Shown here: one piece after another, positions 51,235 through 57,943 of the stretch | How positions within the stretch are numbered: position 1 is the stretch's first letter | Layout: every line of letters begins with the position of its first letter | Origin: Streptomyces sp. AC550_RSS872 | GTDB taxonomy: Bacteria; Actinomycetota; Actinomycetes; Streptomycetales; Streptomycetaceae | Assembly (NCBI RefSeq): GCF_019049285.1 | Contig: NZ_JAGMUL010000195.1 | Span: forward strand, 61,628-119,570 | Reading direction: 5' to 3' | Length of the DNA: 57,943 nt | Notes under the pieces: model-generated | What the model was told of the DNA's origin: nothing | Databases searched by the model: none | Seen by the model: the letters and a program-made list of their open reading frames with translations, nothing else | Translations under genes and position numbers: made by a program

Positions 51235-52113
51235 CTACGGCACCAACGGCCGCACTTCCTCCGCGACGAACCGCACGAACCCCTCGGGATCGGGCTCGTC
51301 CCCGGTCGGCTGGAGCACCACGGTGTCGGCACCGGCGTCAGCGAGCCGCTGCACGGCCTCCGCCACGGCTCCCGCGTCCCCGGCGACGCCGAGATCGGGC
51401 ACGGAGGCGAGCCCCTCGGCCCCGAGCTCGGCCTTGAGCCGGGCGGGCCCGTCGGTCCCGGTGGCGGTGAGCAGGTAGACGACGACTTCATGCGGCTCGG
51501 CACCGGGGCGTCCGGCCGACTCCCGGCCCTCCTCGATGAGTTTCCGCGCCTTGCGCACGCCCTCGGGCGGAGTCGAGGCGGTGAGCAGCGTCCCGTCGGC
51601 GGCGGAACCGGCCAGCCGCAGCGAGCGGGGCCCGGTGGCCCCGGCGAGCACGGGCACCGGCTCGGCGGGCGGCCAGTCCAGGGCGACGTCGTCGAGCTTG
51701 ACGTACCGCCCCTCGACGGTGACCGTCTCCCCTCGCAACAGGGCGCGCAGCGCGTCGAGATGCTCCCGCAGCAGGGTGACCGGTGACTCGACCCGAGCCC
51801 CGACCTGGCCCATCCAGTCCTGCACACCGTGTCCGACGGCGAGGATCGGCCGCCCCGGGAACATCCGGTGCAGAGTGGCGGCCTCCATGGCCGTGATCGC
51901 GACGTTCCGCAGCGGCACGGGCAGCAGCCCGACACCGACCTTGATCCGCTCGGTCCAGGCGAGGGCGGCCGCCGCGGTGGAGATCCCTCCCTCCCGGAAA
52001 CAGTCCTCCCAGAGCCAGAGCTCTTCGAGGCCCGCGTCGTCGGCGAGCCGGGCGACGGTGCGGAGTCTTTCGGGGGCCAGCTGGGGGCGGAAAACTGCGC
52101 CGAGTCCGGTCAT
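51235..52113 (-). CDS. LLM-class F420-dependent oxidoreductase (292 aa)
   Basis: A luciferase-like TIM-barrel enzyme. AVFRPQLAPERLRTVARLAD, LWEDCFREGGISTAAAALAW, VGVGLLPVPLRNVAITAMEA and HRMFPGRPILAVGHGV are the F420-binding and substrate blocks. DWPPAEPVPVLAGATGPRSL and GAVAEAVQRLADAGADTVVL follow. The family reduces or oxidises various small molecules with F420; the substrate is unknown. ATG at 52113 follows AGGAAGG. It is divergent from a DUF192 gene. Confidence 0.92.
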   Translation of the reverse strand: MTGLGAVFRPQLAPERLRTVARLADDAGLEELWLWEDCFREGGISTAAAALAWTERIKVGVGLLPVPLRNVAITAMEAATLHRMFPGRPILAVGHGVQDWMGQVGARVESPVTLLREHLDALRALLRGETVTVEGRYVKLDDVALDWPPAEPVPVLAGATGPRSLRLAGSAADGTLLTASTPPEGVRKARKLIEEGRESAGRPGAEPHEVVVYLLTATGTDGPARLKAELGAEGLASVPDLGVAGDAGAVAEAVQRLADAGADTVVLQPTGDEPDPEGFVRFVAEEVRPLVP

Positions 52114-52173
52114 GGGGCCTTCCTACCCGGGTAACACTGGGCGGACAACCGAAAATCCAGGAGGTTGCTGAGG

Positions 52174-52539
52174 ATGGGGCGGCGGTGGCGTGACGGGTGG
52201 GGGACGCTGCTCGTGCACGGCGAGCGGGGTGACGTGCCGGTCCCTCTGGAGATCGCGGCGTCGTACCGGGCCCGTACGAAGGGACTGCTGGGGCGGGATG
52301 CCGTCGACGGGGCGATGCTGCTCACGCCGGCGGGCAGTGTCCACACGTTCCGTATGCGCATGCCCATCGACGTCGCCTACCTCGACCAGGGGATGCGTGT
52401 CATCGCCGTACGGACCATGAAGCCGGGTCGGTTGGGGCTGCCCCGGCTGCGGTCGCGGCATGTACTGGAGGCGCAGGCCGGGGTCATGGCGGGGTGGGGG
52501 GTGCGGGTCGGGGTGCGGGTGACGGTCGAGGCCGACTGA
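52174..52539 (+). CDS. DUF192 family protein (121 aa)
   Basis: A small protein with the DUF192 pattern: RARTKGLLGRDAVDGAMLLT, SVHTFRMRMPIDVAYLDQGM and the MKPGRLGLPRLRSRHVLEAQ stretch. ATG at 52174 follows GGAGG. A TTG nine bases upstream is possible. No signal peptide is visible. The family is widespread and uncharacterised. Confidence 0.88.
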   Translation: MGRRWRDGWGTLLVHGERGDVPVPLEIAASYRARTKGLLGRDAVDGAMLLTPAGSVHTFRMRMPIDVAYLDQGMRVIAVRTMKPGRLGLPRLRSRHVLEAQAGVMAGWGVRVGVRVTVEAD

Positions 52540-52567
52540 TGGCGCGGTGGACCGGGACTCACGGAGT

Positions 52568-53137
52568 TCAGCGGGCCACGTCGTCGATCGAGCTGGGTCC
52601 CATCTGGGACGCGGTGGTGAATTCCGGCAGCGTCGAAGGCTGGTCGAAGAGGAAGAAGCTCTGGTTCATGCCGAGGGTGAATTCCAGGTAGGCACCCGTG
52701 GTGGCGTCGAAGCCGTAGTACGTGTTGCAGGTGCCGGCCCCGTTGCTGTAAGTGCCGTCCATTTCCGGCAGCGGGACGTTGACCATGCCGCCGTTGCTCG
52801 ATTCCGTCTTCGACGGTGGCGTACCCAGCGAACAGTACGAGACTGGCAGTCCCTTGAGAACGAAGTACCCGTACTCACCCTTGGCGTTCTGAAGGTAGAC
52901 GTAGCTGAGTTTGCCCTTCGAGCTCGCCTTCCCCCACGTCTTGATCCACCTGTTGATGGTCTCTCGCGTCGTCGAGTACTCGGGGATTTCTATGGGCTGG
53001 TTCGCCACCATTTTGTCGTAGGCCTTCTCCTTCGCCTTCGTCTCCTTCGCCTGTGAGGAGTCGTCCTCGCAGGCGGTGACGCCGAAGCCGGACAGCAGAA
53101 CGGCGGCGACGACGAGCGCGGTACGGGCGCCTTTCAT
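52568..53137 (-). CDS. Putative lipoprotein (189 aa)
   Basis: The signal peptide ARTALVVAAVLLSGFGVTAC ends in a lipobox-like GVTAC at about residue 23, so the protein is probably lipid-anchored outside the cell. The mature part is Glu/Lys-rich at first, then TWGKASSKGKLSYVYLQNA, with several aromatic residues and two further cysteines. ATG at 53137 with AGAGGGGG in front. It lies 16 bases after the next gene upstream (53154), so the two are probably one operon. No known family. Confidence 0.85.
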   Translation of the reverse strand: MKGARTALVVAAVLLSGFGVTACEDDSSQAKETKAKEKAYDKMVANQPIEIPEYSTTRETINRWIKTWGKASSKGKLSYVYLQNAKGEYGYFVLKGLPVSYCSLGTPPSKTESSNGGMVNVPLPEMDGTYSNGAGTCNTYYGFDATTGAYLEFTLGMNQSFFLFDQPSTLPEFTTASQMGPSSIDDVAR

Positions 53138-53153
53138 CTTCTCCCCCTCTTCG

Positions 53154-53600
53154 TCAGGGCGCGCACGTGGTGTTCATGTCGTCCACGGCCAACCGCGGCG
53201 GCAGATCCTTGTCCTTGAACGCGGCCCGGTGCTCCTGCGCGGCCTTGGCGTTGTATTCGTTGACCGCTTCGATCCGGGACGCCTTCAGGGCGGTGAGGGA
53301 GGTGCTGATCTGAGCCCGCCTGGGCTCGGAGGCGGTCTTGTTCTCCTCCTCCAGGGCTTTCATGGCCCCTTCTTTCGACTGCACCGTGGAGCAGAGTCCG
53401 AAGAACTCCTCGTAAGTGGCGATCCGGAACGAGCCTGAACCTTCGGTGCGGTCGCGCTTGTCGACTTCGCCGCGGAACGGCGCGGTCAGCCGGCTGACCC
53501 CACCGATGGCGAGGGTGAGGGTCAGACCGATCGTGACGAGGGCGGCGATACCGCCGATGACCCAGATCCCGGCTTTGACGTCTTCTCGGGTCTTGCTCAT
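53154..53600 (-). CDS. Membrane-anchored hypothetical protein (148 aa)
   Basis: A short N-terminal cytoplasmic part is followed by one membrane segment (about 12-34: WVIGGIAALVTIGLTLTLAI). The extracytoplasmic part is helical, with two cysteines (GLCSTVQ, NTTCAP). ATG at 53600 preceded by AGGAGGCG. It lies just upstream of the lipoprotein gene and probably forms an operon with it. I do not recognise the family; similar proteins accompany phage-like and ESX-like loci in Streptomyces, but the match is loose. Confidence 0.8.
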   Translation of the reverse strand: MSKTREDVKAGIWVIGGIAALVTIGLTLTLAIGGVSRLTAPFRGEVDKRDRTEGSGSFRIATYEEFFGLCSTVQSKEGAMKALEEENKTASEPRRAQISTSLTALKASRIEAVNEYNAKAAQEHRAAFKDKDLPPRLAVDDMNTTCAP

Positions 53601-53729
53601 GGCGCCTCCTTTCCCGTCCCCTGGGACAGAACTGGACGGAGAACAGAGCCGGTTGTGAACTGCTCGCTCACGCACGCTACAGAGCCGGTCCCGGGACCCC
53701 TCCCGGTCGTCGCCGTCGAGACGATGTAC

Positions 53730-53763
53730 GGCGGAGATGGATGTTCGGCGGAGATGGATGTTC
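53730..53763 (+). repeat. 17-bp tandem repeat, two copies
   Basis: GGCGGAGATGGATGTTC is present at 53730-53746 and 53747-53763, followed by GGCGG of a third partial copy. It lies in the gap downstream of the EccC fragment. Confidence 0.85.
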
Positions 53764-53812
53764 GGCGGCCGAAACCCGCGATGCGCAATTCACGCCGTCG
53801 CCCGCGGGATTG

Positions 53813-54490
53813 TCAGCTCTGACTCTCCCCGCCCATGAGGCCCGTCTGCACCAGCAGGTTCCCCCGCCTGCGCGAGACGAAGATTCCCCGTCCCGCCGGC
53901 ATCCGACTCGGACGTACGTTGCCGAGGATGTCGCCCTCGTTCGGATCGCCGGAGAGCACGACGCCCTGGGCACCCAGTTCCTTGATCCGCTGCATGAAGG
54001 GTTCGTAGGAGGAGCGGCCGGCGCCTGCGGTGTTGCGGGCGACGATGAAGCGGATGCCCACGTCGCGGGCGAACGGGAGGAGTTCCGTGAGGGGGGCGAG
54101 GGGGTTGCCGCCGGAGGTCGACACCAGGTCGTAGTCGTCGACGATCACGTAGATCGTCGGACCGCTCCACCAGTTGCGGGCCCGCAACTGTTCGGCTGTG
54201 ACGTCGGGCGAGGGTGTCCGGCGGCGCATGAGGTCGGCCAGGGCCTCCACATGGTGGTCCATGGCGTTGGACATGGGCACGTACTCGGCCAGGTGGGTTG
54301 CCGGGGTGGCGTCCAGAAGGGAGCGGCGGTTGTCGATGACGAAGAGCTTGCAGGAGTCCCCGTCGTGCAGGTCGGTCAGCTGCTTGATGAGCAGGCGCAG
54401 CAGGTTGGACTTGCCGGACTCGCTTTCGCCGAAGACGAGGAAGAAGAGGGCTTGGTCGAAGTCGTCGGCGGCCCGCAGCAGCGTCGGCAT
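53813..54490 (-). CDS. EccC-type FtsK/SpoIIIE ATPase domain, truncated (225 aa)
   Basis: The last ATPase domain of a type VII secretion motor, EccC, without the two earlier ATPase domains and membrane part. FFLVFGESESGKSNLLRLL is Walker A, TIYVIVDDYDLV is Walker B, and NPLAPLTELLPFARDVGIRF and GQGVVLSGDPNEGDILGNVR-like segments match EccC C-termini. Full EccC proteins have about 1300 residues. Upstream the gene continues in degraded form (54491-54900). The ATG at 54490 is an internal one that could allow translation of this domain alone. It is probably not functional in secretion. Confidence 0.75.
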   Translation of the reverse strand: MPTLLRAADDFDQALFFLVFGESESGKSNLLRLLIKQLTDLHDGDSCKLFVIDNRRSLLDATPATHLAEYVPMSNAMDHHVEALADLMRRRTPSPDVTAEQLRARNWWSGPTIYVIVDDYDLVSTSGGNPLAPLTELLPFARDVGIRFIVARNTAGAGRSSYEPFMQRIKELGAQGVVLSGDPNEGDILGNVRPSRMPAGRGIFVSRRRGNLLVQTGLMGGESQS

Positions 54491-54900
54491 CGACTCATGC
54501 CGCCACCGCCGAAGTCGAGAACCGTGTCGGCCAGCGAATCGTTCCCGCCCGCCCGGGGTCCGGCACCTGGGCCAGGGGCCGGGCTACAGATGGTGCACGG
54601 TCACCGGGGCCGGGGTGAACGGCCCGGGGCGGCCGTCCACCGGCAGCTGTCCGTCCCCTGTGGTGACTCGGGCAGAGGCGGGCCGGTACAGGCCGGACAC
54701 CTAGGCCGCCTTGAAACGGACCATTTCGTCGGTGCCGTACTCCAGATATCCCGAGCCCGGGACGTTCGGCAGGTGGTGGGTGTCGGGGACACCGAGGGCG
54801 GCGCGCGGCCAGCAGTTCGGGGCCGGAGTACACCTCGGCCATGTGCTGCCAGGCGACGAGCAGTTGGGCGACGGACGCGGGGCGGCAGCGATCGTCCTAG
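54491..54900 (-). pseudogene. Degraded upstream part of the eccC gene
   Basis: On the minus strand a frame reads LGVPDTHHLPNVPGSGYLEYGTDEM broken here after 20, then VRFKAA, a stop (TAG where family members have a Tyr codon) and VSGLYRP, further GQLPVDGRPGPFTPAPVTV. These match the linker region between EccC ATPase domains. Before it, in another frame, RCRPASVAQLLVAWQHMAEV matches the same region. Frame changes and the stop show that the gene is broken. The 5' two thirds of eccC are absent. Confidence 0.7.
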
Positions 54901-54904
54901 GGCA

Positions 54905-55483
54905 TCAAGAGGTTGTCGACGCGGCTGCGCTGGGTTCTGCGTCCAGCAGGTTCTGGTCGCGGATCTCCTGGATCGTGGACGCACCGATGGTCTTGACGCG
55001 TTCGCAAGCGGCGTCAGCAGTGGACGGGCGCTTGTCACCGACGACGAGTTGGACGACCGTTCCCTGTTCAGGGAGGAACACCGAGGCACACGCCGGCCTG
55101 ACATCGCTCTTGCCGATGACGACACCCACACCGTCGAGGTTCACGTCGTCCTCGCCGGGGACCGGAAAGGCCTGGCCGAAGTCGACCAGTGTCTGGGAGT
55201 CCCACCTGACGAGGATCATCATCGAGAACTTGGCAGAGGTCCAGGTGCAACTGCGGGACGTTTCGCTGATGTCCTTGCCCACCTTCTTGAGGTCGTAGGC
55301 AGTCACCCGGGACCTCGGGAGGAAGGAGCAAGGGTCGGCCTCCCGCAGACTTTCGGGCGGTGGGGCGGAACTCTTCGATGCCCTCGGCGACGGGTCCTCA
55401 CTTCCGCCGCAGCCGACCAGGATCGTGGCAAGCAGCGTGACCGCCAACAGGCGAATCGCTCGGGACGCAGGCGTACGAGTCAT
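54905..55483 (-). CDS. DUF3558-like lipoprotein (192 aa)
   Basis: A lipoprotein: signal core RLLAVTLLATILVGC with a lipobox LVGC at about residue 23. The mature domain has DPCSFLPRSRVTAYDLKKVG, SCTWTSAKFSMMILVRW and VRPACASVFLPEQGTVVQLV, the three-cysteine pattern of DUF3558. Such lipoproteins are common near ESX/type VII loci in actinobacteria, which fits the EccC remnant directly downstream. ATG at 55483; longer starts would add non-matching residues. Function unknown. Confidence 0.85.
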   Translation of the reverse strand: MTRTPASRAIRLLAVTLLATILVGCGGSEDPSPRASKSSAPPPESLREADPCSFLPRSRVTAYDLKKVGKDISETSRSCTWTSAKFSMMILVRWDSQTLVDFGQAFPVPGEDDVNLDGVGVVIGKSDVRPACASVFLPEQGTVVQLVVGDKRPSTADAACERVKTIGASTIQEIRDQNLLDAEPSAAASTTS

Positions 55484-55684
55484 GCGCGGCAACGTACTGG
55501 TACGCCGACGGGACCCGTCCCGAAGCAGCGCGGACGAGGAGGGGCAGAGGGGCGGAGGGGCGGAGGGGCGGAGGACAGGCTGGGACTTCCACACCTTCAG
55601 GTCTTCTGGCGAGGCCGCAGGCACCTGACATTCAGCGCCACTCGAGGGAGTACGCCGCTTGGCATACCGCCGCACCGCACGGCC

Positions 55685-56422
55685 TCAGCGACGACGGACG
55701 ATCGCCCCGACCACGAAGGTTCCGACATACGCCCCGAGCGGCAGCACCATGCACAGCGCCATGGGGTGGAACACGATGTCCGCAAAGACGTTGGGTTCGG
55801 AGCCGTCGTACACGCCCGAGGCCAGCGCGAGGAGGAAGAGCACGATTCCCAGCACGAGTCCGCCGAACATCATCTTGACCGCGATGTGCACCAGCGGTGT
55901 CGGATGTCTGCGCACGCGCGCGATCTTGTTCGCGGCCTCGGGAACGGGTGCCCAGTCCTCACCCCTGCGCAGCACCCACAGCTCGCGCAGGGCAGCCACC
56001 TCGTGCGCGAGGTCGGGAGTGTTGCGGTCGTTGAGATGCGGCAGGGTGCGCCGCCGGCCCGACGCGTCGTACAGCACGACGATCTGGCCCGGCGCTCCTT
56101 GCGCCCCCGCCCCGGGGTTGATCTCGATCTCGATGCCCTGCACGTCCGGCCAGGCCGTGGCGTGGCTGCGGAAGGCTCCCCGGGCCGTCAGATGGGTCTC
56201 GTCGCTGATCGTCGCCGTCACCTTGACCAGGCGCAGCACGAAGAGGAACAGGGCGGCGAGCGTCGCGCCGACGGCGGCGGGGACGGTGGTCGGCACCTCG
56301 TCGTCCAGGGCCATCCGCGCGATCAGCCCGATGCCTGCCACGAAGGGAGCGGCCAGGCCGATCCACAGCCAACTGCCGCCCGAGTAACGGTACTCACGAC
56401 GATGCGAGTCATCAGCGATCAC
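55685..56422 (-). CDS. PH-domain-like membrane protein (245 aa)
   Basis: Four hydrophobic segments: about 18-36, 47-67, 183-205 and 215-240. Between them is a cytoplasmic domain (about 68-150) of the bacterial PH type: SDETHLTARGAFRSHATAWP and DVQGIEIEINPGAGAQGAPG, then IVVLYDASGRRRTLPH. The start is GTG at 56422. The pattern is typical of small Streptomyces membrane proteins with a PH domain of unknown role. Confidence 0.85.
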   Translation of the reverse strand: MIADDSHRREYRYSGGSWLWIGLAAPFVAGIGLIARMALDDEVPTTVPAAVGATLAALFLFVLRLVKVTATISDETHLTARGAFRSHATAWPDVQGIEIEINPGAGAQGAPGQIVVLYDASGRRRTLPHLNDRNTPDLAHEVAALRELWVLRRGEDWAPVPEAANKIARVRRHPTPLVHIAVKMMFGGLVLGIVLFLLALASGVYDGSEPNVFADIVFHPMALCMVLPLGAYVGTFVVGAIVRRR

Positions 56423-56491
56423 GGGCGCAGGTTAGCCACCGGCCGTCGGGACCGGTCCCGGCCGCCAGTGGTGAGAGGTGCTCAGCCTTTG

Positions 56492-57121
56492 TCAGCCCTC
56501 GCTGCGCGGGAACGACACCTCCACCCGGCGGTTCTTCTTACGCCCCGCCTCCGTCGAGTTCGAGGAGATCGGGTACTGCTCGCCGTACCCCCGCACCTCG
56601 TACGTCACCGTCGAGTCGGTCAGTTCCGCCTCCAGGATCCCCTGTACGGCGTTCGCGCGCTTCCTGGACAGGACGTCGCCGTGGGCGGAGGAGCCGAGGT
56701 TGTCGGTGAAGCCGAAGACTCGGATGCGGGTGGCGTTCTGGGTCTTGATCTCCTCGGCGATCTCCGCGATACGGGCCTTTGCCTCGCCGGTGAGCTTGGC
56801 GCTGTCCTTGGGGAAGAGGACCTCGGCCTGGAGGGCGAACTTCACGTCCGCGTTGGTGTCCTCGCGGCGTTCCTCGCCGGCCTGGTCCTCGACGACCTGC
56901 TTGATGTCCAGGACCTTGGGTTCGGCGAGGGTGGCGCCTTCGGGGATTTTGAGGTCGGGATCGTTGGCGTCGACCTCGACCGGGGCGGAGGCTGTGGCTT
57001 CCGTCCCCGGAGGGACGCTGGGATCGTCCGCCGCGTCGGCTGTCGTGGCCACGAGCAGGTTCGCGGCGACCATGACCGTGGCGGCGGTGAGGGTCAGGGT
57101 GAGGCGGGGGGTGCGGGTCAT
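56492..57121 (-). CDS. OmpA-like peptidoglycan-binding protein (209 aa)
   Basis: A secreted protein with signal TLTAATVMVAANLLVATTAD and an Ala-rich start. The OmpA C-like domain (about 100-205) has ALQAEVLFPKDSAKLTGEAK, ATRIRVFGFTDNLGSSAHGD, LSRKRANAVQGILEAELTDS and GYGEQYPISSNSTEAGRKKN, the site that binds diaminopimelate. In Gram-positives such domains anchor proteins to peptidoglycan. Seven bases after the preceding lipoprotein gene; the two form an operon. Confidence 0.9.
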   Translation of the reverse strand: MTRTPRLTLTLTAATVMVAANLLVATTADAADDPSVPPGTEATASAPVEVDANDPDLKIPEGATLAEPKVLDIKQVVEDQAGEERREDTNADVKFALQAEVLFPKDSAKLTGEAKARIAEIAEEIKTQNATRIRVFGFTDNLGSSAHGDVLSRKRANAVQGILEAELTDSTVTYEVRGYGEQYPISSNSTEAGRKKNRRVEVSFPRSEG

Positions 57122-57128
57122 GGTTGCC

Positions 57129-57710
57129 TCACCCGGAGATCTGGATGGTGGCGGCGGCGAAGGTCGGGAGCTGGAAGGTGACTTCGGTCGTGTCCGTGGG
57201 CGGAGACGGGAACTGCATGAAGACGGCCAGGGTCTCGCCGGACTTCAGGGTCGAGAAGCCCGTGGTCGTCAGCGGGCGGCCGTCCGTGTCCCGTAGGACG
57301 TAGTACCGCTTCTTGCTCTTCGAGTCGACGAGTGTGGCGCCTCCGAAAGACCGGCCGTTTCGGGTGATCTCGGTCTCGTTGCCACTCAAGGCGGACGGGA
57401 CCGACATGCTCTTGTCCCCGTCGTTCTTCAGACTGCCGTTCACGGTGACGAAGCCACCGGAGTCACGCTGGGCGGAGGTGATCTGGAGGAGCAGTCCGTC
57501 CGACCCCTTCAGCTCCGCCAGGGGCTCGTCCGACTGCCCCTCCTGGGCGCTCGGGTCGGATCCCCGTTCCGTGGCGGCGGACGCCGACGTCTCCGGCTTG
57601 TCGCCGTCGTCCCCGCCGCTGCCGCAGCCGGCCACGCCGAGGGCCAGTCCAGCCGCAACGGTCAGCGCGACCATCCCCCTGTGGGCCTTCGTCGTGAACC
57701 GAATACTCAT
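57129..57710 (-). CDS. Putative lipoprotein (193 aa)
   Basis: Signal peptide ALTVAAGLALGVAGC with lipobox GVAGC at about residue 29, followed by a Gly/Asp/Ser-rich linker. The C-terminal half (about 75-190) looks like a small Ig-like fold (LLLQITSAQRDSGGFVTVNG, YVLRDTDGRPLTTTGFSTLK, LAVFMQFPSPPTDTTEVTFQ). ATG at 57710. It precedes the OmpA-like gene with seven bases between. No named family. Confidence 0.85.
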   Translation of the reverse strand: MSIRFTTKAHRGMVALTVAAGLALGVAGCGSGGDDGDKPETSASAATERGSDPSAQEGQSDEPLAELKGSDGLLLQITSAQRDSGGFVTVNGSLKNDGDKSMSVPSALSGNETEITRNGRSFGGATLVDSKSKKRYYVLRDTDGRPLTTTGFSTLKSGETLAVFMQFPSPPTDTTEVTFQLPTFAAATIQISG

Positions 57711-57737
57711 GCCTCTGCTTCCTTAGTCACTCGTCAG

Positions 57738-57943
57738 TCACTCGTCGTTCGCCGGTGAGTCGGCCAGATGGACGTCGAAGAGATCCTCGGGGGCCGGGAG
57801 GGTGGTCGGATCCTCCGGGTCCGGGTCCCAGTTGTTGCCGTCCTCGCAGGTGAGTCGCGGAAGCGGGAGCGTGGCGTTTCCGTCGCCCGGCTCGGCCTCG
57901 CCTCCGGCGCCGTCCCCGGCATCCCCGCCGCCCCCTGCACTGC
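57738..57943 (-). CDS. C-terminal part of an acidic protein (partial at window edge)
   Basis: The frame with the best codon bias ends at TGA 57738-57740 and runs off the window end, so the start is missing. It reads NATLPLPRLTCEDGNNWDPD then PEDPTTLPAPEDLFDVHLAD, a Pro/Asp-rich tail with one cysteine. It lies 27 bases before the lipoprotein gene on the same strand, probably in one operon with it and the OmpA-like gene. I cannot name the family. Confidence 0.7.
   Translation of the reverse strand, partial: SAGGGGDAGDGAGGEAEPGDGNATLPLPRLTCEDGNNWDPDPEDPTTLPAPEDLFDVHLADSPANDE

Noticed and set aside
55541..55576. GGGGCGGAG repeated three times upstream of the DUF3558-like gene
   Set aside because: Short low-complexity GC run in a gap; too simple to call a feature.

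Overview
The window is high-GC DNA with strongly GC-biased third codon positions, many GTG starts and GGAGG ribosome sites. Its gene content (WhiB-like regulator, SpoIIE-type phosphatase with a kinase domain, DUF1707, 6C-type RNA, F420-dependent oxidoreductase, polyphosphate glucokinase, EccC remnant) points to a Streptomyces chromosome. The order ychF / DUF6542 / ppgK / ispH / xseA-xseB / glpX / whiB-like / fumarases / SpoIIE phosphatase / penicillin-binding protein / oxyR-ahpC-ahpD / PhoH resembles the conserved core segment known from S. coelicolor. No rRNA, tRNA or CRISPR array was found.

Layout. 1-7.3 kb: SPOR protein, GntR regulator, DUF4190 septum-type protein, then a serpin facing a secreted subtilisin, a tiny secreted peptide and an SDR enzyme. 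7.3-12.3 kb: SNF2 helicase, an IS200/IS605-like hairpin with an orphan basic reading frame, an apparently complete rpoA outside any ribosomal operon, and ychF. 12.5-19.2 kb: membrane protein, ppgK, ispH, LysR facing a RidA-ABM fusion, a second IS-like hairpin with a beheaded RHH gene, then xseA-xseB. 19.5-29.9 kb: nitroreductase, DUF4245, glpX, WhiB-like, DUF1707, class I fumarase, a decayed MarR/secreted-protein pair, an orphan LuxR regulator, fumC and DUF402. 30-36.4 kb: SpoIIE phosphatase, class A PBP and an SPFH-RHH operon. 36.5-42.6 kb: PadR with an ABC exporter, and oxyR divergent from ahpC-ahpD. 42.5-49.7 kb: AI-2E transporter, SLT transglycosylase with a long structured leader, PIN-PhoH, a Z-prenyl transferase, a 6C-type small RNA and an AlkZ-like protein. 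49.7-57.9 kb: methyltransferase, GNAT, LLM enzyme, DUF192, then small lipoproteins and membrane proteins around a degraded type VII secretion EccC gene, ending with an OmpA-like protein and its neighbours.

Functional links: xseA-xseB form exonuclease VII; glpX and both fumarases serve central carbon metabolism; ispH makes isoprenoid precursors and the prenyl transferase uses them; PBP and transglycosylase act on peptidoglycan; oxyR-ahpCD is a peroxide-stress unit. Short repeats and insertion remnants sit mainly between genes. The points most worth a second look are the extra rpoA, the SPFH-RHH operon with a 14-bp palindrome, the 6C RNA region with an additional unassigned hairpin, the serpin/subtilisin pair, and the EccC relic.
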